A stretch of 64,000 nucleotides of DNA, from the NCBI RefSeq assembly GCF_000515235.1, contig NZ_KI911558.1, forward strand, positions 2,207,466 through 2,271,465. The letters run 5' to 3'. Within the stretch, counting starts at the first letter, position 1. Each line of letters starts with the position of its first letter. The notes beneath the pieces are model-generated. The model searched no databases. It worked only from the letters and a program-made list of their open reading frames with translations, and was not told the DNA's origin. The stretch is from Synechococcus sp. CC9616 (GTDB lineage: Bacteria > Cyanobacteriota > Cyanobacteriia > PCC-6307 > Cyanobiaceae). This document shows positions 56,378 to 64,000 of the stretch, one piece after another. Position numbers and translations under genes: made by a program.

Positions 56378-58771
56378 ATGAGCTTTCTGGCCGGCCTCAA
56401 CGACGCCCAACGCCGGGCGGTGGATCACCACGAAGGCCCTCTGCTGGTGGTTGCTGGTGCTGGCAGTGGTAAGACCCGCGCCCTCACCCATCGCATTGCG
56501 CACCTTATTGGTGCCCATGGGGTTGATCCGGCCCATGTGTTGGCGGTGACCTTCACCAACAAGGCTGCCCGGGAGATGAAGGAGCGGCTGGAGCTTCTTC
56601 TGGCCCAGCGTCTGGCTCAAAGCCAGTTCGGACAGCCTTGGAGCACGTTGCCGGCTGTTGAACAGAGACAGTTGCGCTCCCGCATCTACAGGGAGGTCAC
56701 CAAAGAGCTCTGGATTGGCACCTTTCACGCGCTGTTTGCGCGGATGTTGCGGTTCGATATCGACAAATTTAAGGATTCCGAGGGCCTCACCTGGACCCGC
56801 CAGTTTTCGATTTACGACGAGGCCGATGCCCAGAGCCTGGTTAAAGAGATCGTCACCCAGGAGTTGCAGCTCGATCCCAAGCGTTTCGAACCCAAGAAGG
56901 TTCGCTGGGCGATCAGCAACGCTAAGAACCAGGGTTGGCTGCCGGATCAGCTGGAAGCCAACGCGGAAGGGCAGCGTGGAAAGCTCACTGCGGAGACCTA
57001 TCGGCGTTACCGCAGGGCCCTGGCCGCCAATAACGCCCTCGATTTCGACGATTTGCTCTTACTGCCTGTTCAGCTGTTGCAGCAGAACGAGCAGGTTTGC
57101 AGTTACTGGTACCGGCGGTTCCGGCACGTTCTGGTGGATGAATACCAGGACACGAACCGCACCCAATACGAATTGATCAAATTGCTGGTGACGGGCGGGA
57201 AGGATCCCCAGAACGTTGAGGACTGGGGTGGACGTTCCGTTTTTGTGGTGGGCGATGCGGACCAGAGCATCTACAGCTTCCGGGCCGCGGATTTCACAAT
57301 CCTGATGGGGTTCCAGGATGACTTCGGCGATCGAGAGCCGGATGACTCCACCCGCACGATGGTGAAGCTCGAGGAGAACTATCGCTCCACTGCGACGATT
57401 CTCGAGGCTGCCAACGCACTGATCGCCAACAACAGTGAACGGATCGACAAAGTGCTGCGGCCCACGCGCGGTGAAGGTGAGCTGATCAGCCTCACGCGCT
57501 GTGATGACGAGATCGCTGAGGCCGAAGCCGTCGTGCATCGGCTGCGGATGCTGGAAGCAGCCCACCCGGATCTGAGCTGGGGGGATATGGCGGTTTTGTA
57601 CCGCACCAATGCCCAGTCCCGAGCGGTTGAGGAATCGCTGGTGCGCTGGGGGATTCCTTATGTGGTGGTGGGTGGTCTGCGGTTTTACGACCGGCGTGAG
57701 ATCAAGGATCTGCTGGCTTATCTGCGACTGCTCGTGAATCCAGCTGACACGGTCAGCCTGCTGCGGGTGATCAACGTGCCCAAGCGGGGCATCGGCAAGA
57801 CCACGATCCAGCGCTTGACCGATGCGGCCAATCAACTGGGGATCCCGCTGTGGGATGTGGTGAGTGATCCCGAAGCGGTGCGCTCCCTGGGCGGACGCTC
57901 CGCGAAAGGTCTGCTGCAGTTCTGTGAACTACTGAACGACCTGAGGCAGCAGGTGACTGAAGCGGCTCCATCGGAATTGATTCAGCAGGTGATGGAAAAG
58001 AGCGGCTATGTCCGCGAACTGATCACGGAGGGAACCGATGAGGCGGATGAGCGTCGGCGCAACCTGCAGGAGCTGGTGAACGCCGCGCTGCAGTTTCAGG
58101 AGGAGAACGAGGAGGCTGATCTTGAAGGATTTCTCGCCACCGCTGCCCTCTCCAGTGATGCCGATAGCAAGGACACAGCCGCCGATCGCGTCACTCTGAT
58201 GACATTGCACAGCAGCAAGGGACTGGAATTCCCCGTGGTCTGTCTGGTGGGACTGGAGCAGGGTCTTTTCCCCAGCTTCCGCTCCCTCGATGACCCCGCT
58301 TCCCTTGAGGAGGAACGGCGGCTCTGCTACGTGGGGATCACCCGTGCCAAGGAACGGCTGTTCCTCTCCCACGCCAGTGAACGGCGCTTGTGGGGCGGTA
58401 TGCGTGAGGCTGCCGTGCCGTCGATCTTCCTGTCGGAACTTCCTGAGGCTTTGGTGCAAGGCGACCTGCCCCAGAGCGGCGGTGCTTCCCTGAGGCGAGA
58501 GCGGCGGTTGGAGCGGCTCACCCGTGTTGATCGTGATGTGACGTCGTCGCCTCCGGCGAACGCCGTTCGGCGGAGGCATGCCGGGCCCGCCCCCGGTCGC
58601 AGCTGGAGTGTTGGCGACAAAGTGACCCACAGCAGCTTCGGAGTTGGCGAGATCACCCACACCTTCGGCAGTGGCGAGAAGGTGTCGATTGCGGTGAAGT
58701 TCACAGGGATGGGACCCAAGATCCTTGATCCACGCCTGGCGCCCATTGAGCCAGTCGACGAGGCCTCATGA
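56378..58771 (+). CDS. pcrA: UvrD/PcrA-type DNA helicase
   Basis: A 797-residue SF1A helicase. Motif Ia region and Walker A are LNDAQRRAVDHHEGPLLVVA followed by GAGSGKTRALTHRI; then VTFTNKAAREMKERL, GTFHALFARMLR, VDEYQDTNRTQYELI (DExx box), VVGDADQSIYSFRAAD, LEENYRST, TLMTLHSSKGLEFPVV and LCYVGITRAKERL. The C-terminal SH3-like piece (GDKVTHSSFGVGEI) is typical of PcrA. It acts in repair and in removing replication blocks. It is a housekeeping gene enclosed by kds and glycan genes. Confidence 0.96.
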   Translation: MSFLAGLNDAQRRAVDHHEGPLLVVAGAGSGKTRALTHRIAHLIGAHGVDPAHVLAVTFTNKAAREMKERLELLLAQRLAQSQFGQPWSTLPAVEQRQLRSRIYREVTKELWIGTFHALFARMLRFDIDKFKDSEGLTWTRQFSIYDEADAQSLVKEIVTQELQLDPKRFEPKKVRWAISNAKNQGWLPDQLEANAEGQRGKLTAETYRRYRRALAANNALDFDDLLLLPVQLLQQNEQVCSYWYRRFRHVLVDEYQDTNRTQYELIKLLVTGGKDPQNVEDWGGRSVFVVGDADQSIYSFRAADFTILMGFQDDFGDREPDDSTRTMVKLEENYRSTATILEAANALIANNSERIDKVLRPTRGEGELISLTRCDDEIAEAEAVVHRLRMLEAAHPDLSWGDMAVLYRTNAQSRAVEESLVRWGIPYVVVGGLRFYDRREIKDLLAYLRLLVNPADTVSLLRVINVPKRGIGKTTIQRLTDAANQLGIPLWDVVSDPEAVRSLGGRSAKGLLQFCELLNDLRQQVTEAAPSELIQQVMEKSGYVRELITEGTDEADERRRNLQELVNAALQFQEENEEADLEGFLATAALSSDADSKDTAADRVTLMTLHSSKGLEFPVVCLVGLEQGLFPSFRSLDDPASLEEERRLCYVGITRAKERLFLSHASERRLWGGMREAAVPSIFLSELPEALVQGDLPQSGGASLRRERRLERLTRVDRDVTSSPPANAVRRRHAGPAPGRSWSVGDKVTHSSFGVGEITHTFGSGEKVSIAVKFTGMGPKILDPRLAPIEPVDEAS

Positions 58772-58871
58772 AAACCATTTCTTAGTTTTTCAAACCTGTC
58801 TTGCCTCAGCGCTGCCGAGGGACAGACCATAAAAGTTGCCGACTAACCTCCTCACCAATCCAAGATCGCCA

Positions 58872-59582
58872 GTGTCGACTTTCAGCCAGGTGATTCCGAT
58901 CTTCATCGGCTACGACCCGCGCGAACGGGCTGCCACGAATGTTCTGATTGACAGCCTTTATCAACTGAGCAGTGTGCCGCTAGCGATCACACCACTGGTG
59001 ACCCCGCAATTGGAGCAGCAGGGTCTGTATTGGCGTGAGCGTGATCCAAAGCAGAGCACGGCGTTTTCATTTACCAGGTTCCTGGTGCCGCATCTGATGG
59101 ACTACAGCGGCTGGGCAATCTTTATGGACTGCGACATGCTCTGCCGCAGTGACATCAAAGCTCTCTGGGATCAGCGGGATGAGCAATACGGGGCAATGTG
59201 TGTCCAACACGAGCACATACCTGGGGAAACAGTGAAGTTCCTGGGGGAGGTCCAGAGCGCTTATCCCAAAAAGAACTGGAGTTCGCTGATGTTGCTGAAC
59301 TGCAGCCGCTGCCGAAAGCTGACACCTGACTTTGTCAATAAAGCCTCAGGCTTGGAGCTTCATCGTTTTCATTGGCTTGAGGGTGATCATGAGATCGGTG
59401 CGATCCAGGGAGGGTGGAACCACCTGGTCGATGTTCAGACCCCTCCTGAGGTGATGAATAAGCCTCCGATGCTCCACTGGACTTTGGGAGGGCCTTGGTT
59501 TCGTGAGCAGCGGACCATGGGTGGAGCGCTGGCCGCAGAATGGTTCAGTGCCCGTGACGATGCCATGAAGCTCTGGGATTGA
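58872..59582 (+). CDS. Glycosyltransferase with DxD motif (GT8-like)
   Basis: A 236-residue GT-A enzyme from GTG 58872 (reads STFSQVIPIFIGYDPRERAA). The metal-binding motif is WAIFMDCDMLCRSDI, and the C-terminal LHWTLGGPWF resembles the HW(T)G-type acceptor region of family 8. The frame is open to a TTG at 58836. It is coupled to kdsB (TGATG at 59580). The FIGYDPRE start is seen in small glycosyltransferases of cyanobacterial polysaccharide loci. A role in transferring a sugar onto a Kdo-linked glycan is inference. Confidence 0.8.
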   Translation: MSTFSQVIPIFIGYDPRERAATNVLIDSLYQLSSVPLAITPLVTPQLEQQGLYWRERDPKQSTAFSFTRFLVPHLMDYSGWAIFMDCDMLCRSDIKALWDQRDEQYGAMCVQHEHIPGETVKFLGEVQSAYPKKNWSSLMLLNCSRCRKLTPDFVNKASGLELHRFHWLEGDHEIGAIQGGWNHLVDVQTPPEVMNKPPMLHWTLGGPWFREQRTMGGALAAEWFSARDDAMKLWD

Positions 59583-60370
59583 TGGCGATTCAACGCGCGC
59601 TCGTCGCAGTCCCGGCTCGCCTGCAGTCGTCTCGACTCCCAAACAAGGTCTTAGCGGATATTGGGGGGAAGCCCATGATTCAGAGGGTGCTGGAGGGATG
59701 TGTTCAGGCCTCTCAGGTGGAGACCGTGGTTCTGTGCACCGATAGCTCTCAGCTGCATGATCTCGCGGTGCAATGGGGTTTTCCCGTCTTGATGACCTCA
59801 GGGGACTGCAGTTCCGGAAGTGAAAGGATCGCTTCAGTGGCGGATGCGTTGCTGGCACTTGCCTGGGGCGATGCAGCCCCCAGTGCAGCTGAAACGGCTG
59901 TGATCAATGTGCAGGGGGATCAGCCGTTCATTGATCCGATCACCATTGATGCAATGGTGGCTGAATTTCGACGGCGTGATCCTCTCCCTGCCGTGGTCAC
60001 TCCGGTCTATGGCCTTCGGCCGGAGACAGTGCACAACCCCAACGTGGTGAAGACTCTGCTGGCCCATGACGGCCGTGCGTTGTATTTCTCCCGCTCGGCG
60101 ATTCCCCACGTTCGCGATGTAGACCCTGCTGAGTGGCATCAGCACACCACGTACTGGGGCCATGTTGGGATGTATGGCTTCCGAGGAGATGTTCTCGCGG
60201 GTTGGGATCAGCTTCCAGCCTCGCCACTCGAGGATGTCGAGCGTCTAGAGCAGCTTCGCCTTATCGAAGCTGGCCTCACCATCGCCACCTTTGAGGTGCA
60301 AGGGACGTCCTTGTCCGTCGACACCGCTGAGCAGCTGGAGCAGGCCAGGGCGATCGCTTCAGGTCGCTAG
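59582..60370 (+). CDS. kdsB: CMP-Kdo synthetase
   Basis: A 262-residue cytidylyltransferase that activates Kdo. Motifs are VAVPARLQSSRLPNKVLADI, GGKPMIQRVLEG, SGSERIASV, VINVQGDQPFIDP, PNVVKTLLAHDGRALYFSRS, and GHVGMYGFRGDVL. I chose the ATG at 59582, which overlaps the stop of the preceding glycosyltransferase gene. It is convergent with kdsC, overlapping by 4 bp. Confidence 0.95.
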   Translation: MAIQRALVAVPARLQSSRLPNKVLADIGGKPMIQRVLEGCVQASQVETVVLCTDSSQLHDLAVQWGFPVLMTSGDCSSGSERIASVADALLALAWGDAAPSAAETAVINVQGDQPFIDPITIDAMVAEFRRRDPLPAVVTPVYGLRPETVHNPNVVKTLLAHDGRALYFSRSAIPHVRDVDPAEWHQHTTYWGHVGMYGFRGDVLAGWDQLPASPLEDVERLEQLRLIEAGLTIATFEVQGTSLSVDTAEQLEQARAIASGR

Positions 60371-60918
60371 TCGTTCCGATCTCTCCAACCTTGTTCGCTT
60401 AGTTGCTGCCAGCGTCCTTTCGCTCGCAATATCCGTTCTGCCAGCTCTCTCACAGCACCGTGTCCGCCAGAACGGCTCAGCACTGCATTGGCTCCACGAC
60501 GAACCGGGCCGCATGCGTCGTTGGGAGCCAGCAAAAGTTTCACCACAGGACGTACAGCAAGGTCGTTGAGGTCATCCCCCAGAAAGGCAGTTTCGCTTTG
60601 AGGTCTCTCCAGCTCCTTTTGCAGAGCGATCAGAGCGGCAGGTTTGTCCTTGATCCCAACCAGACAGTGGCGAATCCCCAGTTGATCTGCACGCACCTGG
60701 GTAGCGCCCCCCTGACCGCCGCTTAGAAACACCACCTCCAGCCCCTCCTGCTGCAGCAGACGAATGCCGAGTCCGTCGCGGACATCAAAGCGTTTGGTTA
60801 GCTCTCCATCGGCGTTAAACCACAGTCCGCCATCGGTGAGCACTCCATCGACATCGAGTACTAGCAGGTTGATCTGCCGCAAGGTCTGGCGAATCAGGCG
60901 CCAACGCAGCTCCCTCAT
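60367..60918 (-). CDS. kdsC: KDO-8-phosphate phosphatase
   Basis: A 183-residue HAD-family phosphatase. The nucleophile motif is LLVLDVDGVLTDGGLWF, followed by KRFDVRDGLGIRLLQ, VFLSGGQGGATQVRADQLGI and the C-terminal metal site FLGDDLNDLAV. It hydrolyses KDO-8-phosphate to Kdo. The start overlaps the kdsD stop (ATGA), so kdsD and kdsC are translated together. Confidence 0.94.
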   Translation of the reverse strand: MRELRWRLIRQTLRQINLLVLDVDGVLTDGGLWFNADGELTKRFDVRDGLGIRLLQQEGLEVVFLSGGQGGATQVRADQLGIRHCLVGIKDKPAALIALQKELERPQSETAFLGDDLNDLAVRPVVKLLLAPNDACGPVRRGANAVLSRSGGHGAVRELAERILRAKGRWQQLSEQGWRDRND

Positions 60919-61901
60919 GCCAAGCCGGCTTGGACGAGATCATGCAGTCGCAGCAACCCGAGCATGCGCTTCTTGTTGTTCACCACAGGCAACACCGAAA
61001 TCGGCTTGCGACGATTGCGTTCCATGCGTTCCAGGGCGTTGACGACCAGCACATCTCCTTCGACGGTGATGGGGTCGGCTGTCATCAGATCCTTGGCGGT
61101 GAGATCGGGCCAGGATTCAGTCCCATGCTCCTGAAGGGCACGCCGCAGATCACCATCGGTCAGGATTCCCACCAAGGCCCCAGGTTGAGCGGGGTTTTCG
61201 ACCCATCCACTGCCGATTCCATCACGTGTCAGTCCCCCAATGACCTCCGGTAGGGATGTGCTGGGTTGCATCGGATGCAGTTTGCTGGCGGGGACCATCA
61301 GATCAGCGGCCGTCAGCGTCAGCTGTTTGCCAAGGGATCCTGCTGGGTGATTCAGGGCAAAATCTGCCGGAGAGATTCCCCGTCTTTGCATCCACACGGC
61401 TGCCAGGGCATCACCGATGGCCATGGCAACTGCGGTGCTCGCGGTTGGAGCAAGATTGAGAGGACAAACTTCGCGATCCACCCCAGCGATCAGCACCACA
61501 TTGCTGCCTCGTGCAAGTGACGATTCAGCACGGCCAACAATGGCAATGCGTCCGGTTCCTCTCCGCTTCAAATGGGGTAAGACCTCAAGAAGTTCTGCCG
61601 TCTCGCCACTGTTGGACAGCATGAGGCAAACATCCTCAGGCGCCACCACCCCGAGATCACCATGCAGGGCATCAAGAGGATTGAGGAATAAGGCCATCAG
61701 GCCAATCGATGAAAAGGTCGCAGCAATCTTGCGAGCCACGATCCCGCTTTTGCCTACGCCTGTGATCACCAGCTTTGCCTTGCGATCGGCACAGTGATCC
61801 AACAGTGCCAAAGCGGATTCCACTTCGTCACTGTTGAGACGTTCCGCTGCCGAAGCGATGGCAGATGCTTCCTCTTGCAGGCAGCGTGTAAGAGCAGACA
61901 C
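60915..61901 (-). CDS. kdsD: Arabinose-5-phosphate isomerase
   Basis: A 328-residue protein with an N-terminal SIS sugar-isomerase domain (KLVITGVGKSGIVARKIAAT, LNPLDALHGDLGVVAPEDVC, LSNSGETAELLEVLPHLKRR) and two C-terminal CBS domains (residues about 205-328, with GILTDGDLRRALQEHG). It converts ribulose-5-phosphate to arabinose-5-phosphate for KdsA. It is divergent from cca (45 bp) and coupled to kdsC. Confidence 0.94.
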   Translation of the reverse strand: MSALTRCLQEEASAIASAAERLNSDEVESALALLDHCADRKAKLVITGVGKSGIVARKIAATFSSIGLMALFLNPLDALHGDLGVVAPEDVCLMLSNSGETAELLEVLPHLKRRGTGRIAIVGRAESSLARGSNVVLIAGVDREVCPLNLAPTASTAVAMAIGDALAAVWMQRRGISPADFALNHPAGSLGKQLTLTAADLMVPASKLHPMQPSTSLPEVIGGLTRDGIGSGWVENPAQPGALVGILTDGDLRRALQEHGTESWPDLTAKDLMTADPITVEGDVLVVNALERMERNRRKPISVLPVVNNKKRMLGLLRLHDLVQAGLA

Positions 61902-61946
61902 GTGCTCGATCCGAGATGATCAGGCCATTGTCGTGCACACCTCGCG

Positions 61947-63158
61947 ATGGACATACCAGGTGTGCCAACCGCATTGCTGGAAGACCTTCGTCACGCTGCA
62001 ACGAGCGCGGGGGCAACTCGGTTGGCTCTTGTCGGTGGTGTGGTCCGTGATGGTCTGCTGCACCGCGAGCAGCAAAGAACCTGGACTGGCGTCACCGATC
62101 TGGATCTGGTGGTGGAAGGAGACGCTTCCGCCGTTGCATCCGCACTGAAGCAACGCTGTGGACCGAACCGGTTGACCCGCTGCCTCGAGCACGCCAGCTT
62201 CGCGACGGTGGCGTTGACGCTGGATGGCCTGGCGGTGGATCTGGCGACCGCCCGTGCTGAGACCTACCCGGCTCCGGCCGACAATCCCGTGGTGCGGCCA
62301 GGCTCCCTGGAATCCGACCTGGTGCGGCGTGATTTCACCATCAATGCCATGGCCCTTGATCTGCTTTCTGGAGAGCTGATTGATCGTTTTGACGGGCGCG
62401 TCCATCTGGCGGCACACCAGCTTGTGTTTCTGCATCAGGGAAGCGTTGCGGATGATCCGACCCGTTTGATTCGCGCTGCCCGCTACGGCGCACGGCTGGG
62501 TTTTGATCTCAGTCCAGATGCCCTGGATCAGGTTCAGTCCACCATCGCCAAATGGCCCTGGCCTTGGCACCCAGGCGATCAGGCTGATCCGTTTCCCCCT
62601 GCACTTTCCACGCGATTGCGGATAGAACTGGACCGCCTGCTGGACCATGAGCCCTGGCAACAGGGCCTGGATCTTCTCGATCGTTGGGGGGCTTTGTCCC
62701 TGATTGACGTCGGCTTGCAACGGGATACTCAGCGGTCCAGGCGTCTGCGCTGGGCTCAAAGTTTGGACATGCCCCTGCTGCCAGCCCTGTTGACGGCCGC
62801 GGATCACCCGCTGGAAACGGCACGACGGTTGCAGTTGTCTGGGGTGCAGCTGTGCTGGCTTGAGCAGCTTCCGTCCCTGCGCCAATGGGCTGAGAGCGAT
62901 GCGCCGCCTCTGAAGGCCTCGCCCTCTCAGTGGACCCAGGCTTTGGAACGTGGCGGTTGGTTCCCAGGCACGGTGGCTTTGCTGATTTGTGAGCGACCGC
63001 AGAACTGGCGTCCCCTGCTGCGCTGGTGGGGCCGCTGGCGTCATCACCGCTCCTCGTTAGCGGCTCGCGATCTGATTGCTGCCGGCTGGGCGCCGGGCCC
63101 TGCCCTTGGGGCCGAGCTCCAGCGCCTGCGCCTGGTGGAGCTTGATCAGGGTCGATGA
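61947..63158 (+). CDS. cca: CCA tRNA nucleotidyltransferase / polynucleotide adenylyltransferase family
   Basis: A 403-residue class II nucleotidyltransferase. The head domain shows LALVGGVVRDGLL, DLDLVVEGDASAVASALK, RRDFTINAMALDL and the basic flanking motif DDPTRLIRAARYGARLGF. It lacks an HD domain. Cyanobacteria often split CCA addition between two such proteins (CC- and A-adding), so the exact specificity is uncertain. The tRNA gene in this window lacks an encoded CCA, which makes the activity necessary in the cell. The stop overlaps the next ATG. Confidence 0.88.
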   Translation: MDIPGVPTALLEDLRHAATSAGATRLALVGGVVRDGLLHREQQRTWTGVTDLDLVVEGDASAVASALKQRCGPNRLTRCLEHASFATVALTLDGLAVDLATARAETYPAPADNPVVRPGSLESDLVRRDFTINAMALDLLSGELIDRFDGRVHLAAHQLVFLHQGSVADDPTRLIRAARYGARLGFDLSPDALDQVQSTIAKWPWPWHPGDQADPFPPALSTRLRIELDRLLDHEPWQQGLDLLDRWGALSLIDVGLQRDTQRSRRLRWAQSLDMPLLPALLTAADHPLETARRLQLSGVQLCWLEQLPSLRQWAESDAPPLKASPSQWTQALERGGWFPGTVALLICERPQNWRPLLRWWGRWRHHRSSLAARDLIAAGWAPGPALGAELQRLRLVELDQGR

Positions 63159-64000
63159 GGCATCGGCTGCATTGGGATCTGCTTCTCGCTGTTGTTGTGG
63201 CAGCAGCGTTCGCGCTGCGTTGTCTGCTGCTGATGGATGCCACCGGCCTCTGGAGCGATGAGCTCTACAGCGTGGGCAAAAGCTTCCAGGCCAGTCCTGC
63301 GGCCCTGATTGCGATGCTCCGGGAGGACACCCACCCGCCCGCTTATTACGCCCTGCTTTGGATCTGGGGACAGGTTGTTGGGCAGAGTCCGATCACGCTG
63401 CGCTTGTTCTCTTGGCTCGCCTACCTGGCGGGAGGGCTGGTGATGGTGGCTCAGTCCAGAGCGCTTGGGGGACAGCGTGTGGTCCCCTTGGCTCTGCTGC
63501 TGGCCTTCTGCAGCCCTTTTCCTGTCCGTTTCGCAATCGAGGGCAAGAGCTATGCCTTGCTGGTTCTGGTGGTGGCGCTGGCCTGGTGGTGGCGTCGGGC
63601 GGAACGCCCACTTCTTTATGGCTGCGCGGTGGCCTTTGCCTCGCTCACGCACTTCTATGGCCTTTTTCTGTTTTTAGCGACCGCGTTTTGGGACGGGTGG
63701 AAGCAGCGCTGGTCCATGGCGTTTGCAGCAGGACTGGCGGTCCTGCCCAGTCTTGGCTGGATCGTGTTTGCCTCCTCCTATCTGTTGAGCTCTCGTTCCG
63801 GTAGCTGGATCGGTCGGCCGGATTTCGCTCTGCTGGAAGACACCCTGGCGCGGGGTATCGGCGTCTGGCCCATTCCCAAGCTGGTGCTGCTGGCCGTGTT
63901 GCTGGTGCTGTTACGCCGCTGGGGGAGTCAACGGTCGCAGTCCTGGAGCGACCCTGATCTGCTTGATCGCAGTGGGCTGATCCCTTCCGCTGTGATGACC
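63155..64000 (+). CDS. GT-C type membrane glycosyltransferase (3' end cut off by window)
   Basis: The frame from ATG 63155 is open for 282 codons to the window end. The start overlaps the cca stop (ATGA). The N-terminus is a hydrophobic helix (LLLAVVVAAAFALRCLLL), followed by the GT-C loop motif GLWSDELYSVGKS with the acidic Asp-Glu pair, EDTHPPAYYALLW with a catalytic-type His, and several further membrane helices (about eight visible). This is the pattern of ArnT/PMT (GT39/GT83-like) transferases that take sugars from polyprenyl phosphates. The donor could be supplied by a DPM-like enzyme such as that at 35055. Confidence 0.85.
   Translation, partial: MRHRLHWDLLLAVVVAAAFALRCLLLMDATGLWSDELYSVGKSFQASPAALIAMLREDTHPPAYYALLWIWGQVVGQSPITLRLFSWLAYLAGGLVMVAQSRALGGQRVVPLALLLAFCSPFPVRFAIEGKSYALLVLVVALAWWWRRAERPLLYGCAVAFASLTHFYGLFLFLATAFWDGWKQRWSMAFAAGLAVLPSLGWIVFASSYLLSSRSGSWIGRPDFALLEDTLARGIGVWPIPKLVLLAVLLVLLRRWGSQRSQSWSDPDLLDRSGLIPSAVMT

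Noticed and set aside
61920-63047. Minus-strand open frame of 375 codons opposite cca
   Set aside because: The plus strand carries all cca motifs. The antisense translation is low-complexity Gln/Pro/Arg sequence.

Overview
The window is a stretch of a marine picocyanobacterial chromosome, most like marine Synechococcus (subcluster 5.1 type). Pointers are psaC, heme oxygenase, NdhS, glycolate dehydrogenase subunits, phosphoketolase, cyanobacterial-style RNase P RNA, dense gene packing and a high-GC core interrupted by AT-rich patches. The gene order thiC ... tkt-fabF-acpP / psaC-glmS is the one I know from Synechococcus and Prochlorococcus. No transposase, integrase, prophage, rRNA operon or CRISPR array was seen.

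Layout. 1-3.5 kb: end of an M20 amidohydrolase, two small genes, then a TPP riboswitch and thiC. 3.4-5.3 kb: an AT-rich patch with a glycosyltransferase and a methyltransferase; its edges fall inside the 3' ends of thiC and tkt. 5.25-8.8 kb: acpP-fabF-tkt on the minus strand. 8.95-15 kb: psaC, glmS, manC, rimM, ndhS, a potassium channel, rnc. 15-17.2 kb: a possibly broken small ORF, rnpB, tRNA-Arg(CCT), two hypothetical genes. 17.1-23.2 kb: xfp-glgP-ackA, a glycogen/phosphoketolase/acetate module. 23.5-27 kb: an antiporter, a small membrane protein, an alpha/beta hydrolase and a sugar mutarotase-like protein. 27-30.9 kb: glcE and glcF, separated by an opposite-strand four-carbon acid sugar kinase gene. 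30.9-39.2 kb: an accessory stretch around icd with a P-loop protein, a sulfotransferase, a GtrB-type glycosyltransferase, two methyltransferases and a GtrA-ChbG fusion. 39.2-41.3 kb: MTA/SAH nucleosidase, a hypothetical gene and heme oxygenase. 41.3-55.5 kb: a surface-glycan cluster (glycosyltransferases, an MsbA-like exporter, four sulfotransferases, a polytopic membrane protein). 55.5-61.9 kb: kdsA, pcrA, a glycosyltransferase, kdsB, kdsC and kdsD. 62-64 kb: a CCA-adding-type enzyme and the start of a GT-C type membrane glycosyltransferase.

How the parts fit. manC supplies GDP-mannose, glmS supplies glucosamine-6-phosphate, and the four kds genes supply CMP-Kdo. The glycosyltransferases, the ABC exporter and five sulfotransferases then suggest a sulfated cell-surface or secreted polysaccharide. 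This last step is inference. The central-metabolism genes (tkt, xfp, glgP, ackA, icd, glcE/glcF) concern carbon flow in light and dark.

Most unusual observation. Two unrelated core or semi-core genes, icd and the gtrA-chbG fusion, each have a second, degenerate copy of their own 3' end 1.3-1.5 kb downstream in the same orientation. In both cases the two copies bracket one glycan-modification gene (a sulfotransferase, a methyltransferase) on the same strand. This resembles integration at a gene 3' end, but no recombinase is visible. It may be a recurrent way of adding single-gene cassettes to this genome.
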